DNA of 64,000 nt from NCBI GenBank assembly GCA_017453065.1, contig JAFTKW010000004.1, forward strand, positions 124,001-188,000, read 5' to 3'. The notes under the pieces are model-generated. The model worked only from the letters and a program-made list of their open reading frames with translations, did not search any database and was not told the origin of the DNA. The DNA is from Lachnospiraceae bacterium (lineage in GTDB: Bacteria > Bacillota > Clostridia > Lachnospirales > Lachnospiraceae). How positions within the stretch are numbered: the stretch's first letter is position 1; each line of letters begins with the position of its first letter. A program made the translations under genes and the position numbers. Below, piece after piece: positions 37,715 to 48,894 of this stretch.

Positions 37715-38734
37715 ATGATTGGTATACGTGTGGATGTCAATCGAGAGATTGCAACAGGACATATCAAAAGAGATATAGCAATTGCGTTGTGCCTTAGAGA
37801 AATGGGGCACGAGTGCATCTTTCTGTCTGCAGACGAAAACTGTTTGGTTTATCTAAAGCCACACGGTTTTCAAAGCGTTATTTTAAACAGCCAGTGGAAC
37901 CAGATGGAAACAGAGCTGGATGCTATTAAGGCTGCGATTCAAAAGTATGGAATTGAGAGTCTATTAGTGGACAGTTATATGATTACAGAGGAATATATTG
38001 CTCAGCTAAAGCAATTGACCACGATTACTTATTTTGATGAACTTGGTCTGTTTGGTTATGGTAGCCAGCAATTGATCAATGGAGTGTTGGTGCCGCCGGA
38101 CTATTCCAAGGCGATTGGCAAAGCCTTTTTGGGGCCTAAGTATGTATCTTTAAGAGATGAATTTACGAATCTTCCAGCGAAGCCTATTGGCAGGGATTTA
38201 GAGACATTACTTGTTACCAGTGGTGGAACGGACAACTATCATTTCTGCGCAAAGTTCTTAGAGTTTTTCTTGGCCAAGAAAGAGTGGGAGCAGGTGAAGG
38301 TTGTGGTAGCTGTTGGAGAACTAAATCCGGATGTGGATTTGCTCAGACAGCTTTACGGTAGTAATGAGAGAGTTCAGCTACATGTCAACTGCCAGTGCAT
38401 GTCCAAACTGATGCAGGAGGCGGACTATGCTGTGACAGCGGGTGGAACTACTTTGTATGAGATATGCGTAACTGGTGTGGCAGCGTCCTGCTATGCCATA
38501 GCAGACAATCAATTAGAGATTGCACAGTCCTTTGACGAGAGGGGACTGGTTTCTTATGCTGGAGATTTCAGGACAGAACCGCAGCAGACCATGCAGAAGA
38601 TTCTGTGCCAGATGGAGCAGGCCAAGAAGGAAGAAGAGCGAAGAACCAAGGCTTTGAAACTACAGGAATTAGTAGATGGAAAGGGAGCACTTCGCATAGC
38701 AAAACTGTTGGTGGATGCACCACAAAACAAGTGA
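37715..38734 (+). CDS. pseG: UDP-2,4-diacetamido-2,4,6-trideoxy-beta-L-altropyranose hydrolase
   Basis: 339 residues, GT-B fold. It removes UDP from the precursor used by PseI. The N-terminal RVDVNREIATGHIKRDIALA-like region (Gly and His of the GxGHxxR-type motif), TSGGTDNY (about 166-173) and the C-terminal AVTAGGTTLYEI (about 238-249) are typical. It begins two bases after pseI, and the next gene starts 7 bases after its stop. Confidence 0.88.
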   Translation: MIGIRVDVNREIATGHIKRDIAIALCLREMGHECIFLSADENCLVYLKPHGFQSVILNSQWNQMETELDAIKAAIQKYGIESLLVDSYMITEEYIAQLKQLTTITYFDELGLFGYGSQQLINGVLVPPDYSKAIGKAFLGPKYVSLRDEFTNLPAKPIGRDLETLLVTSGGTDNYHFCAKFLEFFLAKKEWEQVKVVVAVGELNPDVDLLRQLYGSNERVQLHVNCQCMSKLMQEADYAVTAGGTTLYEICVTGVAASCYAIADNQLEIAQSFDERGLVSYAGDFRTEPQQTMQKILCQMEQAKKEEERRTKALKLQELVDGKGALRIAKLLVDAPQNK

Positions 38735-38741
38735 GGTTAAC

Positions 38742-39818
38742 GTGAAAGAACGAATTTATGTGTGTCATACGTTTTATCATATATACGTTTCTTTTTTGAA
38801 GGAAATGAATCTGCCACCTGAGAGAAGGGGCAAGGCTACTTTGGTGATCAGCCATATGTCCACAGACTTTGGCGATTTCCCAGAGAGAATTCGCAGCTTT
38901 GGCTTTTTTGAGGAAGTAGTCGACTTTGATGAAAAGCATGAAAGATGCTTTCCTGAGCTTGCAAAGTACCGCAAAAAGGAAAAGAATTTTATCAAGAGTA
39001 CCTGGAATAGAATTCTTTTTACCAAGAAGTTTGCACGCCTAGAAGCACCTTATATCCCAGTGGACTTCAAGCAGTACAAGGATGTTTATGTGTTTTGTGA
39101 TTCCGATCCCATTGGTTTTTATCTCAATGCAAACAGGATCTATTACCATGCCCTTGAGGACGGACTTGACTGCCTGAAAAATGGCGATTTGGCACATCTA
39201 GACAATATAGGACATTTCAAAATTAAGGCGTTTATGTCCCAGAAATTGAACTTGATTTTTATTCAGAATGGTTTTGGAAAGTACTGTCTGGACATGGAGG
39301 TAAATGATATCTCCGCTATTGCAATTCCATTTGAAAAATATGTGGAAGTTCCACGTAAAAAACTGGTGGAAAACTTAAGCCAGGAGGACAAAGAACTTTT
39401 ACTTAGGGTCTTTGTTCCAGATATAGAGCAGTTAAAAGCGGCTATTTTGGATGACAATGTGCAGACTGCACTGATTTTGACAGAGCCTCTTTGTGCTTTG
39501 GATGTGCGCAAGGAAATCTTTGAAGATATTGTATCCAGATACAAGGATGAATATATGCTGATTTTTAAGCCACACCCAAGAGATGAACTGGATTATCGCA
39601 AGGAGTTTCCTGGTTATGCGGTGATTGACCGAATCGTGCCTATGGAGATGCTGAACTTCATTAAGGGCTGCAGTATTGATTTGGTAGTGGGTGTGTTTAC
39701 GGAGCTTGGCGCACTGGATTTTGCCAAGGAAAAAGTGCGATTGGGCGCGGACTTCATGGACAAGTACGAAGACCCAGCCATTCACAGGTTTCCAGATTTG
39801 ACCAAGTGTAAATTGTAG
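38742..39818 (+). CDS. GT52-like glycosyltransferase, candidate nonulosonate transferase
   Basis: 358 residues from a GTG at 38742 preceded by GTGAGG; a longer ATG start inside pseG is possible. The N-terminal YVCHTFYHIYVS and YYHALEDG motifs (about 3-14 and 125-132) and the KPHPRDE motif (about 276-282) resemble family GT52/polysialyl-type CMP-sugar transferases, where the HP motif binds CMP. Directly downstream of pseG, so it could transfer CMP-pseudaminic acid to a surface glycan. Family membership is from motif memory. Confidence 0.65.
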   Translation: MKERIYVCHTFYHIYVSFLKEMNLPPERRGKATLVISHMSTDFGDFPERIRSFGFFEEVVDFDEKHERCFPELAKYRKKEKNFIKSTWNRILFTKKFARLEAPYIPVDFKQYKDVYVFCDSDPIGFYLNANRIYYHALEDGLDCLKNGDLAHLDNIGHFKIKAFMSQKLNLIFIQNGFGKYCLDMEVNDISAIAIPFEKYVEVPRKKLVENLSQEDKELLLRVFVPDIEQLKAAILDDNVQTALILTEPLCALDVRKEIFEDIVSRYKDEYMLIFKPHPRDELDYRKEFPGYAVIDRIVPMEMLNFIKGCSIDLVVGVFTELGALDFAKEKVRLGADFMDKYEDPAIHRFPDLTKCKL

Positions 39819-39834
39819 GAGAGCAAATTTTATT

Positions 39835-40863
39835 ATGAAGCTTAGTATTATTGTGCCTGTGTACAACATGGCAGCAGGAGGAAAACTAGAATACTGCCTG
39901 GAATCGCTTCTTCATCAGACTATTTCTGATTATGAAGTTATAGCCGTGAATGATGCTTCCACAGACAACTCTTGGGAGATTTTACAGCAGTATCAGAGTA
40001 AGTTCCCAGATAGACTGGTAATTCATAGCCTAAAGGAGAACCTTAGACAGGGAGGAGCCAAAAACGTGGGCTTGTCCATGGCTAAAGGTGAGTTTATTGG
40101 CTTTGTAGACAGCGACGACTGGGTAACCTTAGATTGCTTTGAGAGATTAGTTGGCAAAGCAGAGGAGACAGGCGCTGATGTGGTGGGCTGTGATTTTTGT
40201 TATGTGTATGAGCATACCATGGAGCCAACCGAAAGAGTGGCCTGCAATTTGCCAGAGCAGGTAGGATTGCTTACTCATGACAAGAGAGTTTCGCTGTTTT
40301 TGCATCCTGGTGCGCTGGTGACCAAGATTTACCGCAGAGAAATCTTTTTTGATGAGCCATTTGCATTTCCAGAGCACATGTTTTTTGAGGATAATGCAAC
40401 GGGGATCGAAGTGCTGCGTAGGGCAAAACATTTTGAATATATAGAAGAGCCCATGTATTTCTATCTTCAGCATAATGCATCTACCGTACATGTGGTGACC
40501 ATAGAAAGATGCAAAGATAGATTAGAGGCTATGCGCATTATGTACCGCTATGCCAAAGAGCATGGATATTTGGAAGAGTTCCATGAAGAGCTAGAGTATA
40601 AGTTTACAAATCTGTTTTATCAGAATACGCTTTTTTCCTATATGCAGGGGGCGAAAAAGACTAGCATCCGCTTTATCAAAGCTATGGGAAAGGAAATGCG
40701 AGAGTATTTTCCAAAGTTTCAACAAAACTCCTATTATGTAAAGCGCGTGCATCCAGAGGAAAAGAAACTGATGAAGATGCAACAGCAGTCCACACTTTTG
40801 TTTGTGCTGTATTACAAGGCGTTGTATTTTTATAGAAATCTTAGAAAGAAATTAAGCAAATAA
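39835..40863 (+). CDS. family 2 glycosyltransferase
   Basis: 342 residues. GT-A fold: SIIVPVYN at the start, NDASTDNS (about 39-46), and DSDDW as the metal-binding DXD-type motif (about 88-92). A long basic C-terminal helical tail ends the protein. No membrane helix. It adds an unidentified sugar, presumably to the same glycan as the nonulosonate operon it belongs to. Confidence 0.88.
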   Translation: MKLSIIVPVYNMAAGGKLEYCLESLLHQTISDYEVIAVNDASTDNSWEILQQYQSKFPDRLVIHSLKENLRQGGAKNVGLSMAKGEFIGFVDSDDWVTLDCFERLVGKAEETGADVVGCDFCYVYEHTMEPTERVACNLPEQVGLLTHDKRVSLFLHPGALVTKIYRREIFFDEPFAFPEHMFFEDNATGIEVLRRAKHFEYIEEPMYFYLQHNASTVHVVTIERCKDRLEAMRIMYRYAKEHGYLEEFHEELEYKFTNLFYQNTLFSYMQGAKKTSIRFIKAMGKEMREYFPKFQQNSYYVKRVHPEEKKLMKMQQQSTLLFVLYYKALYFYRNLRKKLSK

Positions 40864-40884
40864 CTGGGAAAGGGAGAATCAGAA

Positions 40885-41616
40885 ATGATTTTATCAGGAC
40901 ATCAGCCAAATTATTGGCCATATCCAGGATTGATTGGAAAGATTATGCAGTCAGACTGTTTTGTCTATGTGACAAAGGTACAGTTTGAGAAAAAGAGTTG
41001 GCAGAAGCGCAATCGCATTCGTACCAAGGAAGGATGGAACTATATCCAGGTGCCAACCATTACAAAGGGTAAATTCGACCAGAATATCTGTGATGTAGAA
41101 ATTGACAACTCCACAGATTGGCGAGAGAAGACATTAAAGACCATTCAGCTACTTTATGGAAAAGCTCCTTTTTATAAGGATTATGAGGAGTTTTTGCGTG
41201 ATACCTATAGCAGAGAGTGGACCTATCTGTCTGATTTGGATATTCATATTATGAATTTCCTCTTGGAGCATTTAGGCTGTGAAACCAAGATTTATTATGA
41301 CAAGGATTTTGATTTCCAGGGTGCCAAGACAGCTATGCTGGTGGATATGTGCAAACAGATTGGATGTGATACTTATCTTTCTAATTTGGGTAGTGCAGCT
41401 TACGTGCAAATTTCTGAGTTTACAGATGCAGGTTTGCATCATCAGTACATTAACTACAATGGTACAACCTACAGACAGCAGTATGGCGGATTTGAGCCAG
41501 GCCTTTCTATTTTGGATATGCTGATGAACTGTGGAAGAGACAAGACGAGAGAAATCTTGTTGGACCGTTCTTTGTATGATTTCAGCGAAATCGACAAGGA
41601 CTTGGAGTGTGAATAA
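40885..41616 (+). CDS. WbqC-family protein
   Basis: 243 residues. SGHQPNYWPYPGL at the N-terminus is the WbqC family signature, followed by FEKKSWQKRNRIR. WbqC proteins occur in O-antigen, capsule and flagellar-glycan loci, but their reaction is not firmly known to me. As last gene of the pse operon it may modify the nonulosonate or a neighbouring sugar. Confidence 0.85.
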   Translation: MILSGHQPNYWPYPGLIGKIMQSDCFVYVTKVQFEKKSWQKRNRIRTKEGWNYIQVPTITKGKFDQNICDVEIDNSTDWREKTLKTIQLLYGKAPFYKDYEEFLRDTYSREWTYLSDLDIHIMNFLLEHLGCETKIYYDKDFDFQGAKTAMLVDMCKQIGCDTYLSNLGSAAYVQISEFTDAGLHHQYINYNGTTYRQQYGGFEPGLSILDMLMNCGRDKTREILLDRSLYDFSEIDKDLECE

Positions 41617-41839
41617 TTTAATAATTTTTTAATAGTATCTGGAATATATTTTTGGTAGAATGTTACTTGAATTATTTCAGGAAGGGGTAATAAGTCTAAT
41701 ATGGACGAAGGGGATAGTATAAGGAACATAGCCTCCGTTATATTGGCAAAGATTTATGGGACATAGTCTGTACTTGCTGGAGTGAGTATGGGATGTGTCC
41801 TTTTGTGTTTTTTTATTTACATAAGTGGAGGAGTAAATA
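41617..41839 (+). promoter_or_regulatory. leader region with terminator hairpin before the CNNM-type gene
   Basis: 223 bp without a gene. A possible -10 TAGAAT lies at 41656-41661. A near-continuous 18-bp stem runs from 41759 to 41800 (GGACATA with TGTGTCC, then GTACTTGC with GTGAGTAT allowing G-U; loop TGGA) and is followed by TTTTGTGTTTTTTT. The CNNM gene's ribosome site (GGAGGAG) begins about 25 bases later. That leaves no room for a promoter after the terminator, so it is probably an attenuator or riboswitch platform. The upstream part matches no riboswitch I can name. Confidence 0.55.
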
Positions 41840-43153
41840 ATGGGTAATTCAATTTGGTTCATGCTTTTGTTGCAGGTAGTTTTGATAGGACTAAATGCGA
41901 TTTTTGCATGTGCAGAAATTGCAGTAATTTCTATGAATGACAACAAGCTAAATAAGATGGCTTCCGATGGAGACAAAAGAGCCAAAAAGCTGGTGCATTT
42001 GACAGAGCAACCAGCTAGATTCCTGGCGACCATTCAGGTGGCAATCACGCTGTCTGGTTTTTTGGGAAGTGCCTTTGCGGCCGAAAACTTTTCTGGAGTA
42101 CTGGTAAGTTGGCTGCTTGGCTTGGGTGTGCCTTTGTCTGAGCAGTTGTTAGATACTTTTGCAGTTATATTTATTACCATAGCACTTTCTTATTTTACAC
42201 TTGTGTTCGGTGAACTTTTGCCTAAGCAGATTGCGATGCGCAAAGCGGAGCCTCTGGCACTTGGATTGGCTGGTTTGATTAGTGCCATAGCAAAAGTCTT
42301 TGCTCCGCTGGTAAGCTTTCTTACATGGTCTACAAATTCCGTGCTCAGATTGATAGGAATCGACCCGGATGCAGAGGACGATGAGGTGAGTGAAGAAGAA
42401 ATTCGAATGATGGTGGATGTGGGAAGCGAAAAGGGAACCATTGACCACGAGGAGAGAGAGTTTATTCAAAATGTATTTGAATTTGATGACCTTTCTGTAG
42501 AAGAAATACTGACCCACAGAACAGAGATGGTGTTTTTGGATATGGAAGATGACATGGAAAGCTGGCGAGAGACTATTTTTGGCACCAGACATACCAGATA
42601 TCCTATTTGTGATGGTTCTGTGGACAAAGTGGTGGGTATATTGAATGCCAAGGATTATTTCCGTTTGGAGGATCAGAGTAGAAGCAAGGTAATGGAACAG
42701 GCCGTTCAGTTGCCCTATTTTGTGCCAGATACCATTAAAGCGGATGTGTTGTTCCGCAATATGAAAAAAGAGAGAGTAACTATGGCTGTAGTACTGGATG
42801 AGTACGGCGGCGTAGAAGGAATAGTGACCATCAATGATTTGGTAGAGCAGTTGGTGGGCGAACTTGGAGATACTACCGTGGAGGAGATTAGGGCTATAGA
42901 ACCTATGGGCGACAACGTATGGAAGGTTCATGGCAGTGCCTTGATTGAGGAAGTGTCGGAGGCGTTAGGTGTAGAACTTTCTGACGAAGAATTTGATACC
43001 TTCAATGGTTTGGTGTTCCATGAGCTGGAAAGTATTCCAAATGATGCCACAGACATTGAAATTGAGATGGGTGATTTGAATATTAAAGTGATTGAGATTG
43101 AGAATCATCAGGTGGAAGAAGCCATAGTAGTAAAAAAAGAGGCCTTAAAGTGA
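41840..43153 (+). CDS. CNNM/CorC (hemolysin-family) membrane protein
   Basis: 437 residues. DUF21/CNNM membrane domain with about four helices (about 1-190; FACAEIAVISMNDNKL and the FGELLPKQIA motif), a CBS-domain pair (about 205-335; THRTEMVFL, VLDEYGGVEGIVTI), and a C-terminal CorC_HlyC domain (about 345-430). Relatives such as YfjD/YhdP transport or regulate magnesium or other divalent cations; the old name hemolysin is misleading. The stop overlaps the next gene's GTG start. Confidence 0.9.
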   Translation: MGNSIWFMLLLQVVLIGLNAIFACAEIAVISMNDNKLNKMASDGDKRAKKLVHLTEQPARFLATIQVAITLSGFLGSAFAAENFSGVLVSWLLGLGVPLSEQLLDTFAVIFITIALSYFTLVFGELLPKQIAMRKAEPLALGLAGLISAIAKVFAPLVSFLTWSTNSVLRLIGIDPDAEDDEVSEEEIRMMVDVGSEKGTIDHEEREFIQNVFEFDDLSVEEILTHRTEMVFLDMEDDMESWRETIFGTRHTRYPICDGSVDKVVGILNAKDYFRLEDQSRSKVMEQAVQLPYFVPDTIKADVLFRNMKKERVTMAVVLDEYGGVEGIVTINDLVEQLVGELGDTTVEEIRAIEPMGDNVWKVHGSALIEEVSEALGVELSDEEFDTFNGLVFHELESIPNDATDIEIEMGDLNIKVIEIENHQVEEAIVVKKEALK

Positions 43154-43944
43154 AAAAGCAGCGAGAGAGAAGACGAAAAGCAAAAAGAATATTTCGGATG
43201 TTTCTAAAGGTAGTGAAACTCATCTACCCCAAGAATGAAGTGGTTGGTCTGGAGAATCTTCCCGCCGAACCGTGTATCATAGTGGCTAACCACTGCCAGA
43301 TATATGGTCCCGTGACAGGGATTTTGTACCTTCCAAGCAACTGCTGGTTTTGGGGTGCTGGAGAACTACTGAGCCTTAAAACAGCGGCGAAGTATGCGTA
43401 TAAGGACTTTTGGTCCAAGAAACCAAGGTATATTAGGTGGTTATACAAACAACTGTCCTACATAGCGGGGCCATTGCTTTATTACATCTTCCACAATGTA
43501 AATATGATAGGCGTTTATCATGACAAGAGATTGATGTCTACTTTGAAAGACACTGGAAAGGTATTGGAGCGAGGCGGAAATGTGGTAATTTTCCCTGAAT
43601 GTTATACAGAGCACAACCACATCGTACACGAATTTCAGGGTGGTTTTGTAGATGTAGCAAGACTTTATGCCCAAAAGACGGGAAAGGAGATTTCCTTTGT
43701 TCCAGTCTATTTTGCACCGACACTCAAAAAAGTATTGATTGGGAAACCTACGAAATATCAGGCAGACAGAGTGCGAACAGTGGAGAGAGATCGCATCTGT
43801 AATTATTTGATGGATGAGATTACTAAGATGGCAGAGGCGTTGCCACTGCATACGGTAGTTCCTTATCCGAATATCTCCAAAAAGGACTATCCAATGAGCA
43901 GAATTAGTGAGGCAGCAAATGAAAAAACCAGTAGTAGACTATAG
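43150..43944 (+). CDS. 1-acyl-glycerol-3-phosphate acyltransferase-like (LPLAT) protein
   Basis: 264 residues from a GTG that overlaps the preceding TGA. The acyltransferase blocks are present in modified form: VANHCQIYGP (about 50-59, block I, where the usual acidic residue of NHxxxxD is not obvious) and FPECYTEHNH (about 154-163, block III, FPEG-like). Strongly basic N-terminus. It probably acylates a lysophospholipid or another glycerol/sugar acceptor. The start of the PAP2 gene overlaps its end. Confidence 0.78.
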   Translation: MKKQRERRRKAKRIFRMFLKVVKLIYPKNEVVGLENLPAEPCIIVANHCQIYGPVTGILYLPSNCWFWGAGELLSLKTAAKYAYKDFWSKKPRYIRWLYKQLSYIAGPLLYYIFHNVNMIGVYHDKRLMSTLKDTGKVLERGGNVVIFPECYTEHNHIVHEFQGGFVDVARLYAQKTGKEISFVPVYFAPTLKKVLIGKPTKYQADRVRTVERDRICNYLMDEITKMAEALPLHTVVPYPNISKKDYPMSRISEAANEKTSSRL

Positions 43945-44626
43945 ACAATTTAGACTTTCAAAGATAAATGATCCCCAGTTTTCGCATTTGAAATTGCTTT
44001 TAGGCTGGGTGGGATATTTTTCACTCTACTTTTTGACAGAAAATCTGATTCCTGTAGAGAAATGCTATCCTGTAAAGATATGGTTAGATGATGTAGTTCC
44101 ATTTTGCGAATATTTTGTAATACCTTATGTGCTTTGGTATGTATTGATTGTATTTTCGTTACTTTATTTTGGACTTTACAATACAGACAATTTCCGCAAC
44201 TTGCAGAAGTTTATCATCATCACACAGGTGGTGGCGATGGTGATTTATATTCTTTTCCCAAATAGACAGGATCTGCGTCCAGATGTATTTCCAAGAGAGA
44301 ACTTCTGCACGTGGCTTTTAGGCATCATTTATCAGGCGGATACTAACACGGGAGTGTGCCCATCTCTACATGTAGCCTATTCCGTTGGCATTGCATCAGC
44401 ATGGCTTAAGGAAAAGAGCGCTTCCATTCCTTGGAAGTCCTTTGTATGCTTTTTGGTATTTATGATTTGTATTTCTGTGGCGTTTGTAAAGCAACATTCT
44501 GTTGCGGACATCTTCGCTGCAATACCAGTATGCCTGTTGGCTGAAGGATTGGTGTTTGGCAAGTACTGGTTGGCGAAGCTTAAGAAGAATCCCATAGGAG
44601 GCACTCAGTGTACGACAAACTTTTAA
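43919..44626 (+). CDS. PAP2-family membrane phosphatase
   Basis: 235 residues from the ATG at 43919 (GAGG six bases upstream). About six membrane helices. PAP2 signature is partly kept: CPSLHVAYSVGIA (about 150-162, SxxHxxx motif) and KQHSVADIFAAIP (about 190-202, SRxxxxxHxxxD-like, with His and Asp). Likely acts on a lipid phosphate or pyrophosphate. Its coupling to an acyltransferase gene suggests phospholipid remodelling. Confidence 0.82.
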   Translation: MKKPVVDYRQFRLSKINDPQFSHLKLLLGWVGYFSLYFLTENLIPVEKCYPVKIWLDDVVPFCEYFVIPYVLWYVLIVFSLLYFGLYNTDNFRNLQKFIIITQVVAMVIYILFPNRQDLRPDVFPRENFCTWLLGIIYQADTNTGVCPSLHVAYSVGIASAWLKEKSASIPWKSFVCFLVFMICISVAFVKQHSVADIFAAIPVCLLAEGLVFGKYWLAKLKKNPIGGTQCTTNF

Positions 44627-44706
44627 AGATTAAGACTTCTGGAAGAGATGACACCAAGGCTGTAAAGACCTTTTTCAAGGAAAGGATCCTCGTGAAAATA
44701 TATTAA
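44608..44706 (+). CDS. 32-codon ORF, possibly a gene remnant
   Basis: GTG start at 44608 with a perfect AGGAGG six bases upstream, overlapping the end of the PAP2 gene by 19 bases; stop at 44704-44706. The peptide (MYDKLLKIKTSGRDDTKAV...) is basic. From memory its first half resembles the opening of a class I SAM-dependent methyltransferase family of Lachnospiraceae (KTSGRDD), so it may be a deletion remnant that kept its ribosome site. A real small protein is also possible. Confidence 0.4.
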   Translation: MYDKLLKIKTSGRDDTKAVKTFFKERILVKIY

Positions 44707-44730
44707 TATTTCGATTGGCTTAAAACAGAG

Positions 44731-44758
44731 GCTGCGCAAGGGGTTGCGCAGCTTTTTT
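44731..44758 (+). terminator. rho-independent terminator
   Basis: GCTGCGCAA (44731-44739) and TTGCGCAGC (44744-44752) with loop GGGG, then six T. It ends the CNNM-LPLAT-PAP2 operon. Confidence 0.93.
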
Positions 44759-44771
44759 GCTTTTTTGAGCA

Positions 44772-44895
44772 GGAAAACGCTTACATCCGAGGAAAAATAG
44801 AAAATCTTTTAGAACCTTTGTCAATGGAAATAAAAATAATCCTTATGCTATAATAAAACTAGGACAACCGGTTGCGCAAATATTGCGCATTTTTT
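44772..44895 (+). promoter_or_regulatory. control region of the galactanase gene: cre-like site, extended -10, operator palindrome, leader hairpin
   Basis: GGAAAACGCTTACA (44772-44785) matches the CcpA cre consensus except at its first base. TGCTATAAT (-10 at 44849-44854 with TG extension) is a good extended -10 with weak -35. CAACCGGTTG (44865-44874), a perfect palindrome at the expected transcript start, looks like a LacI-family operator. TGCGCAA-ATA-TTGCGCA (44873-44889) followed by six T is terminator-like inside the leader. Confidence 0.55.
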
Positions 44896-44922
44896 GGTAA
44901 TTTGGGAGAGGATATGCATTAA

Positions 44923-48813
<3,891 letters not shown>

Positions 48814-48840
48814 TATAAAGGAACTATAAGAGAACGAAAA

Positions 48841-48879
48841 AAGAACTGCCGGGGTGAAGGCTCACCCTAGGCAGTTCTT
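48841..48879. terminator. bidirectional terminator
   Basis: AAGAACTGCC (48841-48850) pairs with GGCAGTTCTT (48870-48879) around an inner GGGTGA/TCACCC stem. The A run before it serves the minus strand. It separates the convergent galactanase and GGDEF genes. Confidence 0.88.
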
Positions 48880-48894
48880 ATATTTTACGTAAAT

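Noticed and set aside
41665-41815. Known magnesium (M-box) or manganese (yybP-ykoY) riboswitch
   Set aside because: A few GGGGA-type fragments look suggestive, but the conserved cores I know are missing, so only an unassigned structured leader is reported.
42149-42931. Antisense ORF of 260 codons opposite the CNNM gene
   Set aside because: His/Tyr/Ser-rich shadow with no domain; the sense frame is a well-supported protein.
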